Shown: in pieces, positions 18,033 through 26,036 of the stretch
How positions within the stretch are numbered: position 1 is the first letter of the stretch
Layout of the letters: each line of letters opens with the position of its first letter
Source: Eubacterium sp.
GTDB taxonomy: Bacteria; Bacillota; Clostridia; Lachnospirales; Lachnospiraceae
Direction of reading: 5' to 3'
NCBI GenBank assembly: GCA_016280325.1
Contig: JAEEGM010000092.1
Coordinates: 1-36,349, forward strand
Length of the DNA: 36,349 nt
Notes under the pieces: generated by a model
Databases searched by the model: none
What the model was told of the DNA's origin: nothing
What the model saw: only the letters and a program-made list of their open reading frames with translations
Program-made: the position numbers and the translations under genes

Positions 18033-18046
18033 AGAACATCTGTTTG
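18033..18046. promoter_or_regulatory. LexA/DinR-type SOS box 2, just downstream of the -10
   Basis: AGAACATCTGTTTG (minus strand CAAACAGATGTTCT); 12/14 to CGAACRNRYGTTYG. Confidence 0.65.
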
Positions 18047-18051
18047 AGATA

Positions 18052-18080
18052 ACTATATCATACGAACAGATGTTTGTCAA
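18052..18080 (-). promoter_or_regulatory. Promoter of the YneA-like gene
   Basis: Minus strand TTGACA - 17 nt - TATAGT. Confidence 0.85.
18063..18076. promoter_or_regulatory. LexA/DinR-type SOS box 1, within the promoter
   Basis: CGAACAGATGTTTG, 14/14 match to Firmicutes consensus CGAACRNRYGTTYG. Confidence 0.88.
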
Positions 18081-18214
18081 TACAAAAATCGAACAAATTT
18101 TCGATTACATATCAGAATAGACGTTTTTTCGTATTTTTTATTATTAATGACATGATTCTGTCAAGAGGGGTGGTTATGATTACATTGTTAATAAACTATG
18201 GAGAGGGGTATCGT

Positions 18215-20062
18215 ATGTTACACGATTATAGGGGATTCGGATTCGGATTTGTTCGTCATATGTTCAAAGGCTTCTGTGTGGTTATTTTTCTTATATTGTT
18301 TGGTGTCTTGTTTTCTTTTCATCAAAAAGAGGCGTTGGCGGCCGGCAGTTCTCCGCTGACGCTAACCTACAGCGATAAAGTTCATACGTATAAAGGTGTG
18401 CAGGGAAAATTGAATCTGATGCACAAGGATTACGAATTCACAACCATGCCCATCGTTAAACTTGATGGTGTACTATACGCGCCGGCGCAGGAGTTGTTTC
18501 AGAAAATTCTGGGCTGCAGCTGGGATTATAATACCGAAACAACGGAGTATCATGTATACGATGACGATCTGGATGTGATGATACAGTTTAAGGCAGGAGA
18601 GAAGTCTTTTACACTGATTAGTGGCGGGAATGTGACGGCTGTTTCTCTGTCAAAGCCTATCCTTATGATTCAGAACGGCACCTCCGAGGTGATGCCCTGT
18701 ATCCCGATTACAAAGGTGCTGAAAACCCTAAAATTTACTACTTCATGGAGCAAGAAAAAAGCGACCTATTCGGCACTTCGATCGAAATTTTTTGATTGGA
18801 TCGGTACGACTGAGGATACGGATACAAGCGTAAATCATGTCAGCCATGCAACCGGTACCTATAGCTTCAGTGATAATATGGCATATATCGATCTGAAGTT
18901 TTACGGAGACCGTCAGGAATCCTTTGATGCGGTCTATGTTGACCGTAATGACAAGATCATCACGGTAACGCTTCCGGACTCCACATTTTTACCGGAATTA
19001 AAAATGTACGATCGCTTTGGTGAGATCGCGGAGCGTATGGTCGTGACAGAAGAGGAGAAAAAGGTAACCGTTTTGTTCTATTGCGAAGATACAACAGAGT
19101 TTACCTATACAACTGCCGATAAGCGGCTGCATCTGCGTCTGATGTGGGATTACAGCAACAAGACCGGTAAGATCACCAATTACTCCCTGACCTTTGACAG
19201 GCCGGGGCCGGAGTATCTGATTGACAAGGTTTCCCAGGAAGAATGCTATGATTCCGTTTCATATAATAAAGCATTTAAGCTGATCGTCAAGGGGGATCAT
19301 CTGAAGTTTTACAAAAAACATCCGGTTGTCATCAATAATAATGCCGTAAAACGGATCAAGGTATATCTGTCGGATAATGAAAATACCGTCATCAAAGTGA
19401 CCACGAAAAAACTGCAAGGGTACAAGGTGTCAAGGATTGGAAATAAGTACGTGGTCAAGATGGATAATCCCAAGAAGATCTATAAAAATATCCTGGTATT
19501 TGATTGCGGACACGGAGCCCATGACAGTGGTGCCGTGAATTATGGGGTAAGAGAGAAGAATCTTAATCTCAAGATCGGGTATAAATTACTGAGTAAGTAT
19601 TTCAACCAGCTGAATCCGGACATCAAGGTATACTGGACAAGAAAGACAGATAAATTTGTCACACTGGATGATCGATCGAAGTTCGCTGAGAAGGTGTGCG
19701 CCGATGCTTTTATCAGTTTGCATATGAATTCGGCAGCGAATACGAAGGCAAACGGCACGGAGGTCTATTACTCCGTAAATAATAATAAGAAAAAGTCATC
19801 CGGTCTCATGAGCCAAAAGATGGCCCAAATGATGGATTCCGCGTTGGTATCCGCCTTGAAAACGAATGACAGAGGTGTCAGAACAGCCGGATTTTACGTA
19901 ATCAAGAGAAATACGGTACCGGCAATCCTGATCGAGCTGGCATTTTTGAGCGGGAATGAGGATCACAAGCGAATGATAACCTCATCCTTCCAGAAAAAAG
20001 CAGCGAACACGATTCAGACCGTGATCAAGAATATCTTTAAGAAATATCCATCGAAAAGATAA
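18215..20062 (+). CDS. N-acetylmuramoyl-L-alanine amidase (Amidase_3) with N-terminal copper-amine-oxidase-like/AMIN-like region
   Basis: Signal/TM segment; C-terminal LVFDCGHGAHDSGAVNYGVREKNLNLKI, FISLHMNSAANTKANGTEVYY, ILIELAFLSGNEDH; RBS GGAGAGGGG before ATG 18215 (ATG 18176 is an alternative). Confidence 0.9.
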   Translation: MLHDYRGFGFGFVRHMFKGFCVVIFLILFGVLFSFHQKEALAAGSSPLTLTYSDKVHTYKGVQGKLNLMHKDYEFTTMPIVKLDGVLYAPAQELFQKILGCSWDYNTETTEYHVYDDDLDVMIQFKAGEKSFTLISGGNVTAVSLSKPILMIQNGTSEVMPCIPITKVLKTLKFTTSWSKKKATYSALRSKFFDWIGTTEDTDTSVNHVSHATGTYSFSDNMAYIDLKFYGDRQESFDAVYVDRNDKIITVTLPDSTFLPELKMYDRFGEIAERMVVTEEEKKVTVLFYCEDTTEFTYTTADKRLHLRLMWDYSNKTGKITNYSLTFDRPGPEYLIDKVSQEECYDSVSYNKAFKLIVKGDHLKFYKKHPVVINNNAVKRIKVYLSDNENTVIKVTTKKLQGYKVSRIGNKYVVKMDNPKKIYKNILVFDCGHGAHDSGAVNYGVREKNLNLKIGYKLLSKYFNQLNPDIKVYWTRKTDKFVTLDDRSKFAEKVCADAFISLHMNSAANTKANGTEVYYSVNNNKKKSSGLMSQKMAQMMDSALVSALKTNDRGVRTAGFYVIKRNTVPAILIELAFLSGNEDHKRMITSSFQKKAANTIQTVIKNIFKKYPSKR

Positions 20063-20078
20063 TCGATTATCTTGAAGA

Positions 20079-21149
20079 TTAATCATCTTTTCGTAGAGTA
20101 ACCGCGGAGGCGGCACGACGTTTGCGATCCTCATCGAGAGCAGCGTAGTGCCGTCTTGTTGTATTGACGTCATTGTGCCCGAGAACCTCGGCGACCAGGT
20201 AAATATCTCCGGTTTCCCGATACAAACTGGTGCCGTAGGTGGAACGAAGTTTATGCGGCGTGATATGCTTGACTGTTGTCACATGGGAAGCGGCATCTTT
20301 GACCAGATCCTCAATCGCCTGCACGGTAATCCTTCGTTTTTGGATTGACAGGAAAAATGCGTGTTCGTGGCCGGCCTTGGTTTCAATATGACGGCGTTCC
20401 TCATAATACGTATACATGGCCTCGCTGACTTCGTCGCCGAAATACACAAAGTCCTCCTTGCCGCCTTTTCGAATGATTTTGATCCGATTGTTCTTGAAAT
20501 CAATATCCTCCAGATCAAGTCCGACACACTCGGAAACACGAATTCCCGTACCGAGCAGAAGAGTGAAGAGGGCAAGATTACGCACCTTATTCTTCTCAAA
20601 ATACGTTCGCTTCATCCCTTTCATCGTTTCGCCGCCGTGTTCCACATAATCCAGAAGATTAGCAACCTCGTCATAATCCAGCCGCGTGATTTCCTGTTTG
20701 TGAAGCTTCGGCATATCCACGATCACGGTTGGATTCTTATTGATCATCTCATGTTTATAATAATAATTGAAAAAGCTTCTCAGCGAGGCTAATTTGCGTT
20801 TTATGCCACGTTCGTTGTTCGTATGGGTAACACCGGCCTCGTCTTCATAAAGCTTCAAATACTCCATATATTCCTCGATATCAAGAGCGTCTAACTTCTC
20901 CAGATCCGTCAACGAGATTGATCGTATATCATCCTTATTTTTAAACGAGGGATTGGCTTGACATAAAAACGAAAAGAACAAACGGATGTCATATACATAA
21001 GATATTCTGGTCTTGGCTGAGGTTTTCGGTTCCATGGCACGAAAATAATCCCTGCAAAATCCGGGAAGAGTTTCCAATACCTCCCTAAGTTTTCTTGTGT
21101 TGTCACGAGATGTTTGTTCATGGTATGTGATTTTCTTGTCCGATGCCAT
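20079..21149 (-). CDS. Tyrosine recombinase (XerC/D-like integrase)
   Basis: Catalytic residues: GTGIRVSE (R), RKGGKEDF (K), ITPHKLRSTYGT (HxxR), LGHNDVNTTRRHY (H, Y); RBS GGGAGGT before ATG at 21149. Confidence 0.92.
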   Translation of the reverse strand: MASDKKITYHEQTSRDNTRKLREVLETLPGFCRDYFRAMEPKTSAKTRISYVYDIRLFFSFLCQANPSFKNKDDIRSISLTDLEKLDALDIEEYMEYLKLYEDEAGVTHTNNERGIKRKLASLRSFFNYYYKHEMINKNPTVIVDMPKLHKQEITRLDYDEVANLLDYVEHGGETMKGMKRTYFEKNKVRNLALFTLLLGTGIRVSECVGLDLEDIDFKNNRIKIIRKGGKEDFVYFGDEVSEAMYTYYEERRHIETKAGHEHAFFLSIQKRRITVQAIEDLVKDAASHVTTVKHITPHKLRSTYGTSLYRETGDIYLVAEVLGHNDVNTTRRHYAALDEDRKRRAASAVTLRKDD

Positions 21150-21211
21150 AAGAAGAGTACCTCCCATATGAAAAATAAGCTGACAGAACAACTTGTGTAG
21201 TTGCTGTACTC

Positions 21212-21240
21212 ATTATACCATATAGAGAAGAGACTGTCAA
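21212..21240 (-). promoter_or_regulatory. Consensus promoter of the tyrosine recombinase
   Basis: Minus strand TTGACA - 17 nt - TATAAT (exact consensus). Confidence 0.88.
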
Positions 21241-21257
21241 CTCTCTTGGACAAACTC

Positions 21258-21354
21258 CAGTTTTTCAAAAAGAGGTATATAGAAATGCAGAACGATTTGT
21301 TTCTGCATTTCCATATACCTCTATATTTCCATATACCTCTATTTTGAAAAACTG
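21258..21354. repeat. Long inverted repeat (cruciform/MITE-like) with an 18-bp direct duplication in one arm
   Basis: CAGTTTTTCAAAA...TTTTGAAAAACTG ends; AGAGGTATATAGAAATGCAGAA vs TTCTGCATTTCCATATACCTCT (21/22 complementary, 8-nt loop); ATTTCCATATACCTCTAT repeated in the right arm. Confidence 0.88.
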
Positions 21355-21400
21355 CCGTATTTATATCCTGATACCTGTAAACATCCAGTAACTCTCTCAC

Positions 21401-21430
21401 AAAAAAAAGCCCTCCTACGAGGACTTTTTC
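21401..21430 (-). terminator. Intrinsic terminator of the blaI-type gene
   Basis: Minus strand gaaaaaGTCCTC-gtag-GAGGGCtttttttt (one G-U pair), strong U tract. Confidence 0.85.
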
Positions 21431-21464
21431 ATTTCATCTTTTGTTCCTGATCGTTGACGAAGGA

Positions 21465-21869
21465 TTACATCTTTTGGTTATGATTGATCATGCGTTGCAG
21501 TTCGATGATTTCTTCCGTAGTCAGCTTGCGCTGGCCAAGGTAATCCTGGATAAACACATTGAGCGATCCGTTAAACATTTTTGAGAACAACGCCTCGGTC
21601 TCAATACGCTGAACTTCTTTTTTTGTGATCTGAGCCCTGCAATTAAATCCGGGGTCCTCACGTGACACGGCACCTTTGTCAATCAGGCGTTTGATCACGG
21701 TATAGGTCGTATTCTTTTCCCAACCGATATACTCTTTGATGATCTTGGCAATATCTTTAGCAGCAAGTACACTGTTGGACCATAAAAGCTCCATAACATT
21801 TAGCTCGCCTTCATGTAACCGAATTTCATCTTTTTTGTTCGCCATACACCATATACCCCTTTGATACAA
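21465..21869 (-). CDS. BlaI/MecI/CopY-family transcriptional repressor
   Basis: Winged-helix LHEGELNVMELLWSNSVLAAKDIAKIIKEYIGWEKNTTYTVIKRLIDKGAVSRED. Confidence 0.92.
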   Translation of the reverse strand: MYQRGIWCMANKKDEIRLHEGELNVMELLWSNSVLAAKDIAKIIKEYIGWEKNTTYTVIKRLIDKGAVSREDPGFNCRAQITKKEVQRIETEALFSKMFNGSLNVFIQDYLGQRKLTTEEIIELQRMINHNQKM

Positions 21870-21895
21870 TCTCTACAAAAGTAGATGCAATGTTC

Positions 21896-21905
21896 TACAT
21901 CTGTA
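21896..21905. promoter_or_regulatory. BlaI/CopY-type operator, distal copy
   Basis: TACATCTGTA, matches TACANNTGTA. Confidence 0.75.
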
Positions 21906-21934
21906 TACACACGAAAAATCGACCGTGCATTAAC

Positions 21935-21964
21935 ATTCTACATCTGTATACATACGATTGTCAA
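21935..21964 (-). promoter_or_regulatory. Promoter of the blaI-type gene, -10 overlapped by an operator
   Basis: Minus strand TTGACA - 18 nt - TAGAAT; operator TACATCTGTA at 21939-21948. Confidence 0.75.
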
Positions 21965-21983
21965 GAGGTTTTTTACAAGTTTT

Positions 21984-22940
21984 TTAAGTTTTTTTTAAGC
22001 GATTAAGAATGTCTACAAAATATGGAGGGAGCTCAGATGTAAACTCCATATATTGATGTGTTGTCGGATGGATAAATCCGAGTGTTCCCGCGTGTAAAAC
22101 CTGTCCTTCGAGCGAGGAAAAGGCAGAATCCGGCTTTGGACCGTAGACGGTATCGCCGAGCAACGGATGGTGAATATAGGCCATGTGAACTCGTATCTGA
22201 TGTGTTCGGCCTGTCTCCAGCCGGCATTCGATGTGATTGAACCGATTATTCAGATGATCAAGTACGTGATAATGTGTCACTGCTCGCCGGCCCTTTTCCG
22301 CGGGCACTACACTCATCTTTTTACGATCCCGGGCATCTCTTGCCAATGCCTGATCAACGGTTCCGTCATCTTCTTTGAAGTTATGATATACGACAGCCTG
22401 ATACTTTCTTGTGATGCTGTGTTCTGCAAACTGTTCAGCCAGACAATGATGTGCCTTGTCATTTTTACAGGCAATCAGGATGCCGGTGGTATCACGGTCA
22501 ATCCGATGAACGATCCCGGGTCTGATGACTCCGTTGATGGCAGAAAGCTGTCCCTTACAATGATATAAAAGTCCGTTGACCAATGTATGGGAAGGATGTC
22601 CGGCAGCCGGATGAACGACCATGCCTTTCGGTTTGTCGATCAGTATCACATCGTCGTCTTCATAAACGACAGACAACTGCATATTTTCCGGTTCGACTTT
22701 ATCCGGCGTTGCGGCCGGCGGAAAACTCACAGTTATCGTTTGCCCCGCGCAGACGGGTTGCCCACTCTTTTTTACAGGTTTATCATCAAGCAGAATCCTA
22801 TCCTGTTTGATCAGTTTTTGGATATATGAGCGGGTATACTCGGTTTGTTCCGTCAAAAAAATGTCGAGACGAAGGTTATCATCGCCCCGACTGATTATAA
22901 ACTCGCGTATTTCACTCACTGCTTTTTCTGAGTTTTCCAT
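21984..22940 (-). CDS. rluD: RluA/RluD-family rRNA pseudouridine synthase
   Basis: S4 domain, GIVHRIDRDTTGILIACK, CRLETGRTHQIRVHMAYIHHPLLGD. Confidence 0.95.
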   Translation of the reverse strand: MENSEKAVSEIREFIISRGDDNLRLDIFLTEQTEYTRSYIQKLIKQDRILLDDKPVKKSGQPVCAGQTITVSFPPAATPDKVEPENMQLSVVYEDDDVILIDKPKGMVVHPAAGHPSHTLVNGLLYHCKGQLSAINGVIRPGIVHRIDRDTTGILIACKNDKAHHCLAEQFAEHSITRKYQAVVYHNFKEDDGTVDQALARDARDRKKMSVVPAEKGRRAVTHYHVLDHLNNRFNHIECRLETGRTHQIRVHMAYIHHPLLGDTVYGPKPDSAFSSLEGQVLHAGTLGFIHPTTHQYMEFTSELPPYFVDILNRLKKT

Positions 22941-23434
22941 AAATCGTTATCCTTGTTATAGATGAAAAATAAACTGATAACCAACAGTAATACAGATAGC
23001 GTCACATAGATATCCGCTACATTAAACACAGGGAAATGAATCAATTCCACATAGATGAAATCGATCACGTAATGATACCAGGCGCGGTCGATGAAGTTTC
23101 CGACAGCACCGGCACAAAGCATAATCATCAGAAAACGCAAAAACCAATACCGTTTCGTAAACGGTATACGTGAATACAGAATGGCCATTACTACGACAGC
23201 TACTGCCGTAATAATATAGAACAGCCAGAACGCATTTTTAAAAAGCCCCCAGGCTGCTCCCTGGTTCTCAAGATAATGGAAAGTCAGTACTCCGTCCCAG
23301 ACCTTGATATCACCGGACACAAGGTTTCCGGCCGCCCACATCTTGGTAATCCTGTCCAGTATAAGCAAGAGGATGAAGATCGCAGAAAAAACCAGATGCG
23401 TCTTCATCCAGGGAAATCGTTTCTCTTTCATCAA
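22916..23434 (-). CDS. lspA: Lipoprotein signal peptidase (signal peptidase II)
   Basis: Four TM segments; ENQGAAWGLF, AGAVGNFIDRAWYHYVIDFI, FPVFNVADIYVT. Confidence 0.95.
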   Translation of the reverse strand: MMKEKRFPWMKTHLVFSAIFILLLILDRITKMWAAGNLVSGDIKVWDGVLTFHYLENQGAAWGLFKNAFWLFYIITAVAVVVMAILYSRIPFTKRYWFLRFLMIMLCAGAVGNFIDRAWYHYVIDFIYVELIHFPVFNVADIYVTLSVLLLVISLFFIYNKDNDLWKTQKKQ

Positions 23435-24744
23435 AAATCATCTACGCTACCGAGAAACTCAAAGGGGTCCTCAGCGCTGTCTCCGTTCGTTTTTTTCTTT
23501 TTACCAATCGTGATATTCTGAAGGATGGAATCCAAACCTTGCGGTTGCATCTGTACTTCAGGCTCAGCCGGTTCAAGTACAAGAACCTCCGGCTCTTTCT
23601 TTTCAGGAACCGTCAGAATCTCCTGTTCGCGCACGGCACGTATCGAATCGCCGAGGTTGATCGTCTCCGCCGAAAGAATGGATTGCTGTTCGGCATCGGT
23701 CATCGGTGCTTTGGCGGCTCTGAGTGCTTCGCGATCTACCGACTTAACATCCGGAAGGACCATCGTCTTATCCGGTACCGCAGTCTCCTGCGGCTGAACA
23801 GACGCTGCAGACGCGTCAGCGTACATTTCAAACTGAGCGCTGATATCTATTTCCTGAGTTGGCTGCGGTTCCTGTACCGGTGTGGCAGCCTGTGGCTGCA
23901 AAGTAGGAATAACAGGTTCCGGTGCAGCCGGTTCTTCTTTAGCAATACCGGACAAATCCGGAAGTGGCTGCGTCGTTCCGCTGGACGAAAATGAATACAC
24001 CGAAGATTTCTGTGGAGCCGAAGCCGGTTCGCTTTCGGCCGGTGTATCATCCGGTACAAAATCCATAGACGATGCCGGTGTCGGTGTTACGGCCGGTTCC
24101 GGTGCAACAGCAGGTGCAGGCGTCACAGCCGGTTCCGGTGAGATAGTCGGCTCCGGAGTTGATGCCATGAACCCGGCATCCGGTATCTCGGTGTTCATCG
24201 CTTGAGACGAATCAGAGACAGGCTCTGAAGTCATCTCTGCCATCATAGACGGATTCGTCGGCTGTACCGGTGGCTGATCAGCGATTTCGGGTGTTTCCAC
24301 CTCAAAAGTTGCGCTTGTGATCAGGCGAAGCTGCTCATTGGCAGCGACTTGCAATTGCGCTTTGTAATGATTGAATTGTTGAACCAGAGCCAGGCATTTT
24401 TCACGAATACGTGTGTATTCCTGCTCGGCGGTATCGATAATCTGTGTGGCCTTATTGTTGGCTTCTTTCTCTATTGCTTCCGCCTTCAGCATGGCAGCAT
24501 CCTTGGTTTCTTTGGATGTTTTTTCGGCAAGCAAAAGAGCCTTCTGCATTGTCGATTCGATCGATCGATAATACTGAATGCCGTCGGTCAGAGTCTTGAT
24601 CTGTTTTTTCAGTTCCTCATATTCATTGTAAAGAGCTTTGTAATTCTCAAAGACCATGTCGAGATACTCATCCATCTCGAAACGGTCGTATTTACGCTTG
24701 CTCGTAAGAATTCGCTTGTTCTCTAATTCCAATGGCGATAGCAT
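23431..24744 (-). CDS. divIVA: DivIVA-domain protein with long Pro/Glu-rich tail
   Basis: N-terminal LSPLELENKRILTSKRKYDRFEMDEYLDMVFENYKALYNEYEELKKQIKTL, coiled coil, then a low-complexity tail; adjacent to sepF. Confidence 0.88.
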   Translation of the reverse strand: MLSPLELENKRILTSKRKYDRFEMDEYLDMVFENYKALYNEYEELKKQIKTLTDGIQYYRSIESTMQKALLLAEKTSKETKDAAMLKAEAIEKEANNKATQIIDTAEQEYTRIREKCLALVQQFNHYKAQLQVAANEQLRLITSATFEVETPEIADQPPVQPTNPSMMAEMTSEPVSDSSQAMNTEIPDAGFMASTPEPTISPEPAVTPAPAVAPEPAVTPTPASSMDFVPDDTPAESEPASAPQKSSVYSFSSSGTTQPLPDLSGIAKEEPAAPEPVIPTLQPQAATPVQEPQPTQEIDISAQFEMYADASAASVQPQETAVPDKTMVLPDVKSVDREALRAAKAPMTDAEQQSILSAETINLGDSIRAVREQEILTVPEKKEPEVLVLEPAEPEVQMQPQGLDSILQNITIGKKKKTNGDSAEDPFEFLGSVDDF

Positions 24745-24756
24745 CGCTCACTCCTC

Positions 24757-25269
24757 CTAGAATTCTTTTTCAATCGTAGGCATCATGGAAACCGTATTTT
24801 CGTTGATAGAAATGGAATCACTATTGATGTCCACATTCTCCGGTGAAAAGATAAAAATATACTTAGCAATCTGGTTGTACTTACCGTTGATCGCGTAGAT
24901 ACATCCGGAGATGAAATCCATAATACGCTGTGCGTCATCCGGATCGAAGCCTTCAAGATTGACAACTACCGGGCGACCGGACAAAAGCTTGTTACAGATT
25001 TCCTGAGAGTCCTCAAAAGAACTCGGAGAAATAATATTCACCTGCATTGCTGGTTTCATAGACACCACCTTTGATTTTGAGCTGAGGAAAGACGGCCGTC
25101 TTGACGTCTCCTCGTCATCAGTTTCTTCATTACGGGACTGGGATGAGTAAGATCTGCGCTTGGGCCTCTCTTCTACCGGGGCCGCCTGCTCCTCTTCCTC
25201 ATAATACTCATCTTCATAATCCTCGTCATCATTGATCTTGAAGAAATCCAATACTGATTTTAAAGCCAT
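24757..25269 (-). CDS. sepF: Cell division protein SepF
   Basis: MALKSVLDFFKINDDEDYEDEYYEEEE N-terminus; VNIISPSSFEDSQEICNKLLSGRPVVVNLEGFDPDDAQRIMDFISGCIYAINGKYNQIAKYIFIFSPENVDI. Confidence 0.95.
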   Translation of the reverse strand: MALKSVLDFFKINDDEDYEDEYYEEEEQAAPVEERPKRRSYSSQSRNEETDDEETSRRPSFLSSKSKVVSMKPAMQVNIISPSSFEDSQEICNKLLSGRPVVVNLEGFDPDDAQRIMDFISGCIYAINGKYNQIAKYIFIFSPENVDINSDSISINENTVSMMPTIEKEF

Positions 25270-25276
25270 GAGAAAA

Positions 25277-25975
25277 TCATCCTTTCTGATAATTTCGAGC
25301 GCCGAATATGCCGGTTCCGACACGTACAAAAGTGGCTCCCTCTTCGATTGCCACTTCATAGTCTCCCGTCATACCCATAGACAGTTCGCTCATATCTATA
25401 TTATCGTTGTTTTTGGCTCTCATGTCAATAAGTAATTTCCTTAAATCTGTAAAAATCTTCCGATTTTCTTCCGGATCTTCCACAAATGGTGCAATTGTCA
25501 TCAATCCGTGGACATAAATATTAGCAAATTTTGCGATTTCGTCCAAAAATGACGCCACATCTTGTGGGGCGAGACCAAACTTGCTCTCCTCTCCGGCCAT
25601 GTTTACCTCGATCAGAATGTGGGCAATCTCTCCTGCTTTTTCATACTGACGATCGATCTCTTCAGCCAAACGAAGCGAATCCACCGAATGGATCATCTTC
25701 GCCCGCCCGGGAAGCATCTTAACCTTGTTACGTTGCAGATGCCCAATCATATGCCAATCGATATCATCAGCCATGGTATCATGCTTCTCGACCAACTCCT
25801 GTACCTTATTCTCGCCATATACACGTATCCCGGCGGCATACGCTTCCTCAATCATCTCAATCGGCTTGGTCTTACTAACGGCGATCAGCGTCACTTCGCT
25901 CCTATCCCTTCCGGCACGCTCACAAGCGGCACAGATTCGTTTCTCGACTTCTTGTAAATTCTCTGTTACTGACAT
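25277..25975 (-). CDS. yggS: YggS-family PLP homeostasis protein
   Basis: LIAVSKTKPIEMIEEAYAAGIRVYGENKVQELVEKH, WHMIGHLQRNKVK, ELSMGMTGDYEVAIEEGATFVRVGTGIFG. Confidence 0.95.
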   Translation of the reverse strand: MSVTENLQEVEKRICAACERAGRDRSEVTLIAVSKTKPIEMIEEAYAAGIRVYGENKVQELVEKHDTMADDIDWHMIGHLQRNKVKMLPGRAKMIHSVDSLRLAEEIDRQYEKAGEIAHILIEVNMAGEESKFGLAPQDVASFLDEIAKFANIYVHGLMTIAPFVEDPEENRKIFTDLRKLLIDMRAKNNDNIDMSELSMGMTGDYEVAIEEGATFVRVGTGIFGARNYQKG

Positions 25976-26036
25976 ATTTATTCCTCCTGAATATAAAGTA
26001 ATTAACAAGTCGCGTCGGACGCGACAACATCCTTAA

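Noticed and set aside
20909-21400. 163-aa minus ORF containing GIWKYRGIWKC
   Set aside because: Product of the 18-bp repeat in the inverted-repeat element read in the wrong frame over the recombinase start
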